DNA of 64,000 nt from Sphingobium sp. AS12. Lineage in GTDB: Bacteria > Pseudomonadota > Alphaproteobacteria > Sphingomonadales > Sphingomonadaceae. The DNA lies in the NCBI RefSeq assembly GCF_019097845.1, contig NZ_JAHRGM010000011.1, positions 1 through 64,000 on the forward strand, given 5' to 3'. Positions 35,867 through 43,829 of this stretch are shown in pieces (positions within the stretch are counted from its first letter, which is position 1; each line of letters begins with the position of its first letter). Below the pieces are notes generated by a model. That model did not search any database. It had not been told where the DNA came from and was given only the letters and a program-made list of their open reading frames with translations. Both the position numbers and the translations under genes were made by a program.

Positions 35867-36291
35867 CGACCTGCGGCCTCGTCAGACCACCATTTTTCGA
35901 TCTCCGTCCAGAGCCATTTCTCTTTTGACAGAGCTTCGTTAATTTGCGCGATGTCGGGTATGGGACGAAACTGTGATGCCAGTTCTTCGGTCTCCCGCCT
36001 CGCTTTCTTCCAATCGGACAGGAGCGTTTCCCAACGGCGGTTCCAATAAGCGAATGGCCGCTGGTCGGGCGATGAAACTTTGATCAGATGTCCTGACGAA
36101 ATTTCGGTTTCACCTTTGGCATTATCGTCCCACTTTACCTTCACCCGCCAGCCCGCCGGAATAATCCCGCCTGTTCGGGGATCGCCGCCGACATACGGCC
36201 CTGATGCGCCGACAACAGTGCCGAAACCAAATGCGCTATGATCCACGCGGTCCCCTTCTTCGAAGGGGCAGGCTCCCTGATCCATCGTCAT
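35857..36291 (-). CDS. Hypothetical island protein with SH3-like N terminus
   Basis: 144 residues from ATG 36291. The N terminus (CPFEEGDRVDHSAFGFGTVVGASG) resembles the small barrel seen in CarD/UvrD-C-terminal-like domains ('GDRVxHxxFGxGTV'), then WRVKVKWDDNAKGETEIS; the C-terminal half is tryptophan-rich and helical (WEKW-type stretch at the end). No function assigned. It lies between the two leader repeats but on the opposite strand. The 36292-36630 gap holds leader copy B only. Confidence 0.6.
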   Translation of the reverse strand: MTMDQGACPFEEGDRVDHSAFGFGTVVGASGPYVGGDPRTGGIIPAGWRVKVKWDDNAKGETEISSGHLIKVSSPDQRPFAYWNRRWETLLSDWKKARRETEELASQFRPIPDIAQINEALSKEKWLWTEIEKWWSDEAAGRHS

Positions 36292-36431
36292 CTCCCAATT
36301 CACTTGCTCGAATAGTATAGCTCGTCTCGTTCCATATTCTTGCCGATGAACCGGAATCCATGCACACAAAATCTGTCCAGCCATTTTTCGGTTGATGGAC
36401 ACACCGTCGTTGCAGGCGCGGGCCATTGCCG

Positions 36432-36540
36432 CTCCTTCCCGCCGATCCCTGAGATGTAAGCCGCGAACATGCCGGACGTGAGCCGCCGGTCAACAGGCTG
36501 CCCGATCCATTCGCCCCGATTGCATCGAAGCTCCCGTGTT
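36432..36540 (+). repeat. Leader repeat, copy B
   Basis: Counterpart of the 35626-35719 sequence, with a 14-base insertion near its 3' end. It precedes the DNA methylase gene by 90 bases and ends with CTCCCGTGTTG. Occurrence of the same leader before two genes suggests a mobile or duplicated promoter/leader module in the island. Confidence 0.75.
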
Positions 36541-36630
36541 GCCTGTTCCGCCCGTGCCGGGCTGACCGGCGGCTTATCCCGTCCGGCCTTTTCCTTCGCG
36601 TCCTCAGAAATCAGCGAAAGGAGAACGGAC

Positions 36631-37296
36631 ATGACCAGCTTTCAGACCAACCGCATCATCCACGGCGAGGCCGCCGCACAGATGGCGCAGATGCCCGACC
36701 GGAGTATCGACCTCATCATCACCGACCCTCCCTATCTGGTCGGCTACCGCGACAGGCACGGACGCACCGTCGCCAACGATCAGAACCCGGACGGCGTTCT
36801 CCCCGCCTTTCCACACATGCACCGCGTCCTGCGCGACGACAGCTACATGATCCTGTTCTGCGGCTGGAGCGCCATCGACAGTTTCAGCACCGCGTGGACG
36901 CAGGCGGGTTTCCGCACTGTGGGCCAGATATTCTGGCGCAAACCTTACGCATCCAGCGCCTGGCACACTGAATGCCGCCAGGAATCCGCATGGCTTCTGG
37001 CCAAAGGCTTCCCTGCAAAGCCGGTCGCTCCGATGAGCGATGCGCAGGAATGGGTCTACAGCGGCAACCGCTTTCATCCGACCGAGAAGTCGGTCGATAT
37101 TCTCGCGCCGCTGGTGCGGGCATATTCCCGCCCCGGCGGGGTCGTGCTGGACCCCTTCTCCGGCTCCGGCAGCACATCCGTGGCTGCCATGCTTGCGGGG
37201 CGGCAGTATCTGGGTATCGAGCTGGATGAGAGTTATTGCAGCCATGCCCGCAACCGGCTCGACGGTGCCGCCCGCTACAGGAGAAAGGCGGCCTGA
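36631..37296 (+). CDS. Orphan DNA methyltransferase (N6-adenine/N4-cytosine, beta class layout)
   Basis: 221 residues. Motif IV is DLIITDPPYLVGY near residue 30; the AdoMet-binding part comes late as VVLDPFSGSGSTSVAAMLAGRQYLGIELDE, i.e. catalytic motif before cofactor motif. No restriction gene is next to it, so it is an orphan modifying enzyme, common on mobile elements for evading restriction. ATG 36631 has GAAAGGAGAAC upstream. It overlaps the convergent resolvase gene by 22 bases. Confidence 0.88.
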   Translation: MTSFQTNRIIHGEAAAQMAQMPDRSIDLIITDPPYLVGYRDRHGRTVANDQNPDGVLPAFPHMHRVLRDDSYMILFCGWSAIDSFSTAWTQAGFRTVGQIFWRKPYASSAWHTECRQESAWLLAKGFPAKPVAPMSDAQEWVYSGNRFHPTEKSVDILAPLVRAYSRPGGVVLDPFSGSGSTSVAAMLAGRQYLGIELDESYCSHARNRLDGAARYRRKAA

Positions 37297-37850
37297 GCGT
37301 CCTGCCTCAAGGCCCGCCAGAGCGTCACACGGCTGACGCCGAGGCGGGAAGCGATCCCGCCGACCTTCTGGCCCCGCTCCAGATCGGCCCGCACGGCGGC
37401 CAGATCTGACCGTGACAGTTTCGGTTTGCGGCCAAGCGTCTGGCCACGCTGGCGACGGGCCTGCAATCCGGCGCGTGTCCGTTCCGATATCAGGGCGCGT
37501 TCAAATTCCGCCAGCGCCCCCATGATATGAAACACCAGCCGCCCACCGGCGGAACCGGTGTCTATCGCCTCGGTCAACGAGGCGAGGCCGCAGCCACGGG
37601 CTTCCAGATCGCCCGCCAAAGCGAGCAGATGCGGCAGCGACCGGCCCAGCCGGTCGAGCCGCCACACGACCAGCGTATCGCCACGGCCAAGCGCCGCCAG
37701 CGCCCTGTCGAGGCCGGGCCGGGCGGCAATCCTGCCCGATATGCCGTGATCCTCATGGATGCGGACGCAGCCCGCAGCAATCAGCGCATCGCGTTGCAGA
37801 TCAAGATTCTGGTCGTCGGTTGAAACCCGCGCATAGCCCATTTTCGTCAT
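37275..37850 (-). CDS. Resolvase/invertase family serine recombinase
   Basis: 191 residues: catalytic N terminus GYARVSTDDQNLDLQRDAL (nucleophile serine in RVST), conserved WRLDRLGRSLPHL and EFERALISERTRAGLQAAR-type helix, then a C-terminal Hin-like helix-turn-helix (VGGIASRLGVSRVTLWRAL). It would resolve or invert DNA at a short site, probably in the AT-richer stretch just upstream of its start (37851-38161). AAGGAGCGGAAGCG precedes the ATG. Confidence 0.9.
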   Translation of the reverse strand: MTKMGYARVSTDDQNLDLQRDALIAAGCVRIHEDHGISGRIAARPGLDRALAALGRGDTLVVWRLDRLGRSLPHLLALAGDLEARGCGLASLTEAIDTGSAGGRLVFHIMGALAEFERALISERTRAGLQARRQRGQTLGRKPKLSRSDLAAVRADLERGQKVGGIASRLGVSRVTLWRALRQDAQAAFLL

Positions 37851-38161
37851 CGCTTCCGCTCCTTTTGAGGAAGGAGCGGGCGCTGCGGGCAGCCGGAAAA
37901 AATGTTGCGGAAACGCTCATTTGCGCAACGCGCGGAGCGGCGGGCCAGCGACAAGAAGAAATGACGGATCAAGCAGTCATAAATAAGGCTATCAACCATC
38001 TAAGATAGTATTGAAGATGCGTAAGGTTGAAGTGCAGATTTTGCGTTGCTCATGTTAAGTATATGAGCGTATCTGAAACCAGTTAGTCAAGATTTCACTC
38101 GATTTTCCTGATCGATTTTGTACCGTGCCATCCCGCGCATTCGGAGCTGCGAGAGGTCAAC
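37851..38161. other. AT-rich gene-free stretch upstream of the resolvase with dyads (candidate res site)
   Basis: No gene is visible. The stretch is clearly more AT-rich than its surroundings. It contains two dyads: CTATC...GATAG (37988-38007) and GCTCAT...ATGAGC (38048-38053 with 38063-38068). Resolvase binding sites usually lie directly upstream of the gene, so this is the natural place for them. Confidence 0.4.
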
Positions 38162-38911
38162 ATGACGGGTGTTGTTGAATACGGTTTCAGGCACGAGACA
38201 ATCAGGTGTGTCAGGATCGCCCTCGTTTGCGGGCTGGTCGTCGGAGCGGCCCTTGCGCCGCCGCCCGCCCATGCGATGGAGGAGCGCAAATGCCTGCCCT
38301 TCAACCAGATGGTCGCGGAGCTTCGCGCCGAGGGTCAGCACACCATCGTTCAGGGCGATAAGGTAGGGCTTTTCGATAGTGCGGGCAGGCCCGCAACCGT
38401 CAATACCCCGAAAAGTCTCGTTATCTATACCAGCAACGGCACCGGCTCACGCGGCTATGAGGTCGGCGGCGACCGGGCGGTGGCTGGCCGGATGCCCGGC
38501 CAGCTCTGTGTCCGGGCGACGCTCGCCAACGTGCAGTTCCACAACGCCGCCGAACGCACCATTCCGGCATCGTGGCGGCTTCCCAATTCGCTGACCCGCG
38601 AACAGGTTCTGGCCGAAGCGAACCGGCGCGGCGTGACGCGCACGGCGGACTACAACGGCTCGCTCGATCAGGGCGCGAGCCATGGCGCATACCCCGCCAT
38701 CAAGGCCAGTTTCGTCATCAACGGTCAGGTCAGCAGCGGCTTTCTCGACGTTCGCATGTATCCCGCCACGGGACTTGGCGCGTCAGCCACCGTCGCGGCG
38801 ACCGGCTTCTCGTGGCAGACCGATACGCTGGTGAACATGGGCTATGGGCAGTTTGCCCTCGATACGTTCAGGCAACGCGCCCAGCTCGCCGCACAGACAC
38901 CGCGCAAATAA
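38162..38911 (+). CDS. Exported hypothetical island protein
   Basis: 249 residues with an atypically long signal-like N terminus (hydrophobic core at about residues 18-37, ending AHAMEE). The mature part is beta-rich (VVIYTSNGTGSRGYEVGGDR-like segments) with a single cysteine pair (C43, and C in QLCVRA). GAGAGG lies upstream of the ATG. The following gene begins 59 bases later. No family recognised. Confidence 0.6.
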   Translation: MTGVVEYGFRHETIRCVRIALVCGLVVGAALAPPPAHAMEERKCLPFNQMVAELRAEGQHTIVQGDKVGLFDSAGRPATVNTPKSLVIYTSNGTGSRGYEVGGDRAVAGRMPGQLCVRATLANVQFHNAAERTIPASWRLPNSLTREQVLAEANRRGVTRTADYNGSLDQGASHGAYPAIKASFVINGQVSSGFLDVRMYPATGLGASATVAATGFSWQTDTLVNMGYGQFALDTFRQRAQLAAQTPRK

Positions 38912-38970
38912 GCCCCGCGTCAAACGCACCGGCTGCACCAGCCGGTCTTCCATGCCAGCCGGAGAAGCCC

Positions 38971-39747
38971 ATGTCGGAAAAGCCCATGTCGGAGCCGTTC
39001 TCGCAACTCACCTTCCCCGACAGGGAGCAGGAAGTCCGCGCCATTCTCACGCGCATGTTCATGACCGGCAGGCATGAACACGACGATCCCGATCAGCTCT
39101 GGATGCGCCTGTGCGATCTTGTCGGACTGGATCAGGCCTGCCTGCTGGCCGGTGGGCACCAGATGGACAATCCCGACAAGTTCGACGTGATCTACGGCCA
39201 GCATATCGACGCGGCGAATGGCGGGTCGATCATCGCCCAATACCAGCTTGGCGCATATTATGCTGCGCGTCTGCCAGCGACCAACGGGCCGCGCGACGCG
39301 GATCAGGCGCGGCACTGGTTCAAACGCGCCGATGGCAAAGCCCATGCCAATGAGGGCGTCATCTTCGGCCTCGCGCACTGGCAGCAATTGGCGCGGGAGG
39401 CGTTGGCCACGCTGGACGCAGACCCGGAACCGGCGTTGACCGCACCGCCAACGACGCCCCCGGCGATAATCCCAGCGCCGTCGCCAGCGCCGCCCCGCGC
39501 AACCAATCCGGTCAGCAAATCGGGAGGAACATCGGATAAAAAATCAGCCATCGTCCAGTTCATGGTCACACTGGTCGCGGGGCCGCTCGGCCTGTTCTAT
39601 TCCAATATCTGGCTGGCGATCGGCCTGACCCTCGCCGCGATCCTGACGGTCGGCATCTTCTATGTGACATGGCCGCTGATATGGCTGGTGGCGAACATCG
39701 TCGGCCAGATCGAGGTCGCGCGGTACAACCGGGCGCAGGCGGCCTAG
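38971..39747 (+). CDS. Hypothetical island membrane protein with Sel1-like N terminus
   Basis: 258 residues. The middle of the N-terminal half (ANGGSIIAQYQLGAYYAARLPATNGPRDADQARHWFKRA) looks like a Sel1-type helical repeat. Then come a proline/alanine-rich linker and two C-terminal membrane segments (VQFMVTLVAGPLGLFYSN and WLAIGLTLAAILTVGIFYVTWPLIWLV). ATG 38971 and 38986 are both possible (MSEKP is directly repeated). Function unknown. Confidence 0.6.
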   Translation: MSEKPMSEPFSQLTFPDREQEVRAILTRMFMTGRHEHDDPDQLWMRLCDLVGLDQACLLAGGHQMDNPDKFDVIYGQHIDAANGGSIIAQYQLGAYYAARLPATNGPRDADQARHWFKRADGKAHANEGVIFGLAHWQQLAREALATLDADPEPALTAPPTTPPAIIPAPSPAPPRATNPVSKSGGTSDKKSAIVQFMVTLVAGPLGLFYSNIWLAIGLTLAAILTVGIFYVTWPLIWLVANIVGQIEVARYNRAQAA

Positions 39748-40640
39748 ATCGAGAAGCTGGCCGCCCGTGTCCGGGCGGCCTCATCGGCGGCGGACAGCAA
39801 CGCCGAGGCATCTTGTGTAGCCGCAGCGGCGCCGGTGGCGGCGCTTCCGAATGCTGGCCTGGCGGTGGCCCGGTCAGGGCGGGCTTCCGTGTCGTCAGCG
39901 AAGGTTGTCGCGCTCCCGCTGGACTGCGAGGCGGTTGAATCCGCAGATGCAATAAGATCGGTCCTTGCGTCGCTTACAGCCGCCATCTCTGCGGAGTTGG
40001 TCCATTTTCCGGTGTAAGCCTGCGTTGCAGCCTCATTCGGGGTTTGCAGTTCAATGGACAGATCGCTCGCCGTTTTCGCAACCGCGCCCACGGTCGGATT
40101 GGATTTCACTTCCGCGTCCAGCTCGCGCAACCGCTCGTTCTCCGCGTCGGTTCGCTGGCCCGGCGGGATATTTTTGAGCTTGGCCCATTCCGCATAGGTG
40201 TCGATAGCGCGGTTTGCCGCCGTATCGGTCAGCGTCGGATCGTCCTGTTTCATGCGGGCGATCACCCCGGCGCGGAAGGTCGGGTCGCTGGTCAGGCGCT
40301 TGCCCAGCTTACCATGTTCGGCAACTGTCAGCGTGACGCCGCCAAGGGCGATCTGCTCTTGCAGATAGGCCAGTTCCGCCATGCTGTCGCGGAAGGCGTC
40401 GCTTTCCTGCTCTTCCTCTTTGCGGCGCTCATCCGCTTCCGCCGCCGTCAGTTGCGTGCCGGATTTCTGGCCCGCCGTGGACGCATCGAAGGCATTGGCA
40501 AAGAAGTCATCGGCGCTGAAAGCGAATGCGCCACGCGGCGCGTTGTCGCCGCCATTATCAGCTCCGTTCAGGATCAGGTCGAGGCGTGGAAGCCCTGTTG
40601 CCGCTATATAGACCATCGCCCCCCACAGGCCGTGTCTCAT
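39744..40640 (-). CDS. Hypothetical island protein, acidic and alanine-rich
   Basis: 298 residues with a weakly hydrophobic start, a glutamate-rich helix (ADERRKEEEQESDAFRDSMAELAYLQEQIAL) and a low-complexity Ala/Ser/Thr tail. DNA of the last codons forms a perfect hairpin that probably also serves the convergent gene. No domain recognised. Coding is supported by length and codon pattern more than by homology. Confidence 0.5.
   Translation of the reverse strand: MRHGLWGAMVYIAATGLPRLDLILNGADNGGDNAPRGAFAFSADDFFANAFDASTAGQKSGTQLTAAEADERRKEEEQESDAFRDSMAELAYLQEQIALGGVTLTVAEHGKLGKRLTSDPTFRAGVIARMKQDDPTLTDTAANRAIDTYAEWAKLKNIPPGQRTDAENERLRELDAEVKSNPTVGAVAKTASDLSIELQTPNEAATQAYTGKWTNSAEMAAVSDARTDLIASADSTASQSSGSATTFADDTEARPDRATARPAFGSAATGAAAATQDASALLSAADEAARTRAASFSI
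39759..39780. terminator. Hairpin at a convergent gene junction, inside coding sequence
   Basis: GGCCGCCCG (39759-39767) pairs perfectly with CGGGCGGCC (39772-39780). It starts 12 bases after the stop of the rightward gene but lies in the last codons of the leftward gene. It has no T run, so it is at most a weak terminator or stability element. Confidence 0.45.
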
Positions 40641-40801
40641 TGTTATCCTGATACAATATCAGATCATGGTTAAAAAGTTATTGAGTTATGAAAATGCAAG
40701 CGCGGCAGCGAACAGGCCGGGCGGCTCTTTCTCCCAAGCGGCAGCTAAAGCCGTCCTAGTCTTCGTTCCGCGCGGCAATCCCGCCGCACGGGAGAAGGCC
40801 A

Positions 40802-41227
40802 ATGAAGACCATGATTGCCGCCGCCGCCGTCATCTCCATGACGGTCGCCATCGCCCCGGCCAGCGCCGAGACGTTCCGCATGGAATGCGCGGCCGGACGG
40901 CCATTGCTGTCCGCCAATAATCCGCTGGGCGCGAATGAGGGCAGCGACGCCATCCGCGTCACCGGCCAGATCGACACCAGCCGGGGTGGCTTCATCATCC
41001 AGACCGTCACCGGCACGAACATCGTCCGCACCGGATGGTCGCCGTTCACCAGCTTCGATCACCTTGGCCCGGCTTCCAAGATCGACTGGCGCGGGGCCGA
41101 TGGTCAGCCGCGCTATTACGCGATGCAGCTCCGCACGAACGGCGGCGCGTTCTGGCTTGCCGGTTATACCGAGCGCAGCGGCCGCAGGGCGATGGAGTTC
41201 TATCAGGGTTCCTGTCGCATCCTCTGA
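40802..41227 (+). CDS. Small exported hypothetical island protein
   Basis: 141 residues with a clean signal peptide (MKTMIAAAAVISMTVAIAPASAE). The mature domain (FRMECAAGRPLLSANNPLG ... GGFIIQTVTGTNIVRTGW ... QGSCRIL) has two cysteines that may bridge. GAGAAGG precedes the ATG. It has its own terminator. Confidence 0.65.
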   Translation: MKTMIAAAAVISMTVAIAPASAETFRMECAAGRPLLSANNPLGANEGSDAIRVTGQIDTSRGGFIIQTVTGTNIVRTGWSPFTSFDHLGPASKIDWRGADGQPRYYAMQLRTNGGAFWLAGYTERSGRRAMEFYQGSCRIL

Positions 41228-41256
41228 AAGCGGCTGCCGCTGCTATGCGATCCAAG

Positions 41257-41282
41257 GGCGGGGCGAAAGCTCCGCCTTTTTT
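41257..41282 (+). terminator. Terminator of the 141-residue exported protein gene
   Basis: GGCGGGGC pairs with GCTCCGCC around GAAA (one G-U pair), followed by six T. It lies 30 bases past the stop codon, in the right direction. Confidence 0.88.
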
Positions 41283-41477
41283 GTGCCTGTCCTGCCGGGT
41301 TTCGGGGTCTTTCGTGGAGTGACGGGAAATCGCCCGGCGCGTCCGCCGATCAATGTCCTGCCCGCGCCAGCGCAATCGCGCCCCGTGTTGAACATTCCCC
41401 TGCGGTGATCGGCGGCCTCAAGCCGCCGGTCGGGTTGCTCCCCGTCCACGAGACGAACCCGAACCAAGGAGCAGATC

Positions 41478-41789
41478 ATGATCGACACAGACAATTACGA
41501 AATCTCCACCACCGACTGGAACGGCATCACACTGGAAATCCGCTGGCAACCCGAATGGATCAGCTACGACGATGGCACCGGCTTCGCCCACCTTGAAGTC
41601 GAGAGTATCCCCTACGGCACTCCAATTCCCGTCAGCGAGACCGGCTACAAATCGCATTTCGTTCATTCTGAAGCCGTCAACCGTCTGGGCGGCCCGCTGA
41701 ACTACGTCGAGGCGTGGCTGGCACAAGCCGCACGTTCCCCGAAATGGCAGCAGGCCGATATGGCACGCCGTCAACTGGCGCTCTTCTGA
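41478..41789 (+). CDS. Hypothetical small island protein
   Basis: 103 residues, soluble, beginning MIDTDNYEISTTDWNGITLEIRW. ATG preceded by CCAAGGAGCAGATC. A leader of about 190 bases lies in front and contains GCCGCCGGTCGGGTTGC, similar to part of the 35.6/36.5 kb leader repeat. No domain recognised. Confidence 0.6.
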   Translation: MIDTDNYEISTTDWNGITLEIRWQPEWISYDDGTGFAHLEVESIPYGTPIPVSETGYKSHFVHSEAVNRLGGPLNYVEAWLAQAARSPKWQQADMARRQLALF

Positions 41790-41859
41790 GCGCCAGCCTT
41801 CTTCCCACCGGCCCGCGCCGCGCCGGGTAGCCTTCTGTTCCACGCAACAGGAGGCTTTA

Positions 41860-42168
41860 ATGGCAGAGATCACCCCCGGACGTATCCAGCACCTCAAGGG
41901 CGAGGTGATGGACGAATGTTACCGCATCGCGGGCGACCTCGGCCTCGATATGGAAGGCGAAGCGATCCGGCACGGCCTGTTCACCCCGAAACAGGTTCCC
42001 GATGCCTTTGACGGCTTCCCGCCACGCGTGTCACTGACGCGGCTGGTGGATTTCATGTTTACCTTGCGCGAACACTACAATTTCCGCCTGCCCGACGAAG
42101 GGCTTATCCCTGATGAGCCGTATCTGCCGTTCGAGGAAGGTGATGACGATGACGGTATCCCGTGGTGA
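41860..42168 (+). CDS. Hypothetical small acidic island protein
   Basis: 102 residues. It begins MAEITPGRIQHLKGEVMDECYRIA and ends in a run of acidic residues (FEEGDDDDGIPW). AACAGGAGGC is the ribosome site. It is placed 70 bases after the previous gene and 30 bases before the next, so the three probably share a transcript. Confidence 0.6.
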   Translation: MAEITPGRIQHLKGEVMDECYRIAGDLGLDMEGEAIRHGLFTPKQVPDAFDGFPPRVSLTRLVDFMFTLREHYNFRLPDEGLIPDEPYLPFEEGDDDDGIPW

Positions 42169-42198
42169 CTTGGCGTACCCGTCGCTACGATCCATCGC

Positions 42199-42969
42199 AT
42201 GAGTCGAAAATACGCAGACCTGACCGCCTATCTTGAACAGCAGAGCGGCGGTCACGTCACGCTCACCTTTGCCGATGTGGAGAAGATCGTCGGCTTCCCG
42301 TTGCCATCCAGCGCCCGCAAGCATGGCCCTTGGTGGACGAACTCGCCTTCCAAGGGGCGGCACAACGAGGCGTGGCTTGCCATCGGTTGGGAGACGACCG
42401 ACCGCAACATGAAGGGCCAGACGATCACCTTCCAGCGGTCAGGTGCGGCACCCACCGATGCGGGCAAAATCGAACGGCCTGCCAAAACACCCCGCGCCGC
42501 CAAGGCGGTGTTCGATCCTGCGTCACTCACCGAAACCGACCTTGCCGCCGATTGTGCCGTGGCGCTTAATCTCAACTGGAGACGGCTTGGCGCGGTCACG
42601 CTGTCCGATACCGGAAAGCTCACCTTTCCCGCCGCACCTACCGAGGCCGGACTTTACCGGCTGATCGTCCGCACCGGCAATCGCACGAACGTCTATGTCG
42701 GCGAAGCGGTCAATCTGAAGCGCCGCTTCGGCAACTACCGGCTACCCGGCAACACCCAGCAGACCAGCCTGCGGATCAACGCCCTGTTGCACGAGGCGCT
42801 GGGTGGCAGCGGCGCGATCTTCGTTGATATCGCCTATCAGGATATCGGCCTGACCATCGGCGGCGTTCTGGTGGAAGCTGACCTGGCCGATAAGGCCGTG
42901 CGACGGATGATCGAGCAGGCAGCTATCGTCGCCCACGGCGGCATCGATGTGGAAATGCTCAACCGTTAG
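42199..42969 (+). CDS. GIY-YIG domain protein with an extra N-terminal module
   Basis: 256 residues. The N-terminal ~80 residues (MSRKYADLTAYLEQQSGGHVTLTFADVEKIVGFPLPSSARKHGPWW then WLAIGWET) match the DUF7662-like module often found near nucleases and helicases. The C-terminal half is a GIY-YIG core: AGLYRLIVRTGNRTNVYVGEAVNLKRRFGNY. Possibly a DNA nicking enzyme of the island; no partner is obvious. Confidence 0.7.
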   Translation: MSRKYADLTAYLEQQSGGHVTLTFADVEKIVGFPLPSSARKHGPWWTNSPSKGRHNEAWLAIGWETTDRNMKGQTITFQRSGAAPTDAGKIERPAKTPRAAKAVFDPASLTETDLAADCAVALNLNWRRLGAVTLSDTGKLTFPAAPTEAGLYRLIVRTGNRTNVYVGEAVNLKRRFGNYRLPGNTQQTSLRINALLHEALGGSGAIFVDIAYQDIGLTIGGVLVEADLADKAVRRMIEQAAIVAHGGIDVEMLNR

Positions 42970-43198
42970 GCCGGATCATCCGGCGTTCTCTGGCAGTGCC
43001 GGGACATCCCTTTGGCCTCTGATATGGGGTTTTGACCCGTTGCGCGGGCGATCAATGCGGCTCGCTTCCTGACGTGCAGCTCCGCCCCGTTGCCGGTCGC
43101 GGTTTACCCACGAGCATTTGATCCCCCGCTTGCCCAACAGGTCGCGCGAACTCCCATGAGGCTGACGGAATGACCCGGCGGCAGACAGGAGAACGAAG

Positions 43199-43393
43199 AT
43201 GACCGAACAAACCAACCGCCCCGCATTCCGGCTCTACACCGTAATCGGCCATGGCGATAAGGCACGCTGGACAGATATCGGGGTCGCATGGCGCACCCGT
43301 GACGGCAAAGGGTTCACGCTTGAACTCAACGCAGTTCCCCTCGACGGTCGTGTCGTGATGCGCGAAATCACAGCAAAAGAGGCCGCCGATTAG
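43199..43393 (+). CDS. Small hypothetical island protein
   Basis: 64 residues (MTEQTNRPAFRLYTVIGHGDKARWTDIGVAWRTRDGKGF...), a pattern seen in small proteins carried by mobile elements. ACAGGAGAACGAAG precedes the ATG. A 230-base leader separates it from the GIY-YIG gene. Its stop codon lies inside the loop of a bidirectional terminator. Confidence 0.6.
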   Translation: MTEQTNRPAFRLYTVIGHGDKARWTDIGVAWRTRDGKGFTLELNAVPLDGRVVMREITAKEAAD

Positions 43394-43401
43394 GCGGCCT
43401 C
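43379..43401. terminator. Bidirectional hairpin between convergent small genes
   Basis: GAGGCCGCC (43379-43387) pairs with GGCGGCCTC (43393-43401). The loop GATTA carries the stop codon of the left gene. AAAA lies on the left side, so leftward transcription sees a T run. Confidence 0.7.
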
Positions 43402-43403
43402 GA

Positions 43404-43586
43404 TCAGCGTAAGTGCAGGCCGCGACGGGTCAGCTCGTTGCGGATCAGACCGAGAGCGGAAGCAGCTTCCGCGAAGCAGGTCGTCAGGCGTAGAGCCGTG
43501 GCGAGATGGCGGCTGGCCTGATTGAAGAGATCGGCCAGTTCGGCGTCGGTCTTCGTGCGCAGATCGGTTTGAGACAGTTTGAACAT
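43404..43586 (-). CDS. Small hypothetical island protein
   Basis: 60 residues from ATG 43586 with GGAGGAAACG upstream: MFKLSQTDLRTKTDAELADLFNQASRHL..., helical throughout, ending LIRNELTRRGLHLR. No function assigned. The 43587-43829 gap holds the terminator of the RTX gene and nothing else I can support. Confidence 0.6.
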   Translation of the reverse strand: MFKLSQTDLRTKTDAELADLFNQASRHLATALRLTTCFAEAASALGLIRNELTRRGLHLR

Positions 43587-43741
43587 CGTTTCCTCCTTTG
43601 GGCTTCGCAAGCCCGCCGTGGGCCGCGTTTGGAGGAGCCGATGTCCGTACCCGTTCAGGCGGGCATCCATCAGGATCGAAATGCACATGGAGAAGGCTTC
43701 ACGCCTTGCCCCGACCATCACGAGCTACGGATAGGTTCAGA

Positions 43742-43770
43742 CAAACAAAGGCCCGCGCGGGGCGCGGGCC
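43742..43770 (-). terminator. Terminator of the RTX protein gene
   Basis: GGCCCGCGC pairs perfectly with GCGCGGGCC around a three-base loop and, read leftward, is followed by TTTGTTTG. It lies 60 bases past the stop of the large RTX gene. Confidence 0.82.
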
Positions 43771-43829
43771 ATGAGGAAATGAGGTTCTAAGGGATCAAAC
43801 GGTCTGTGCGACCGACGCCGGACGGCGGA

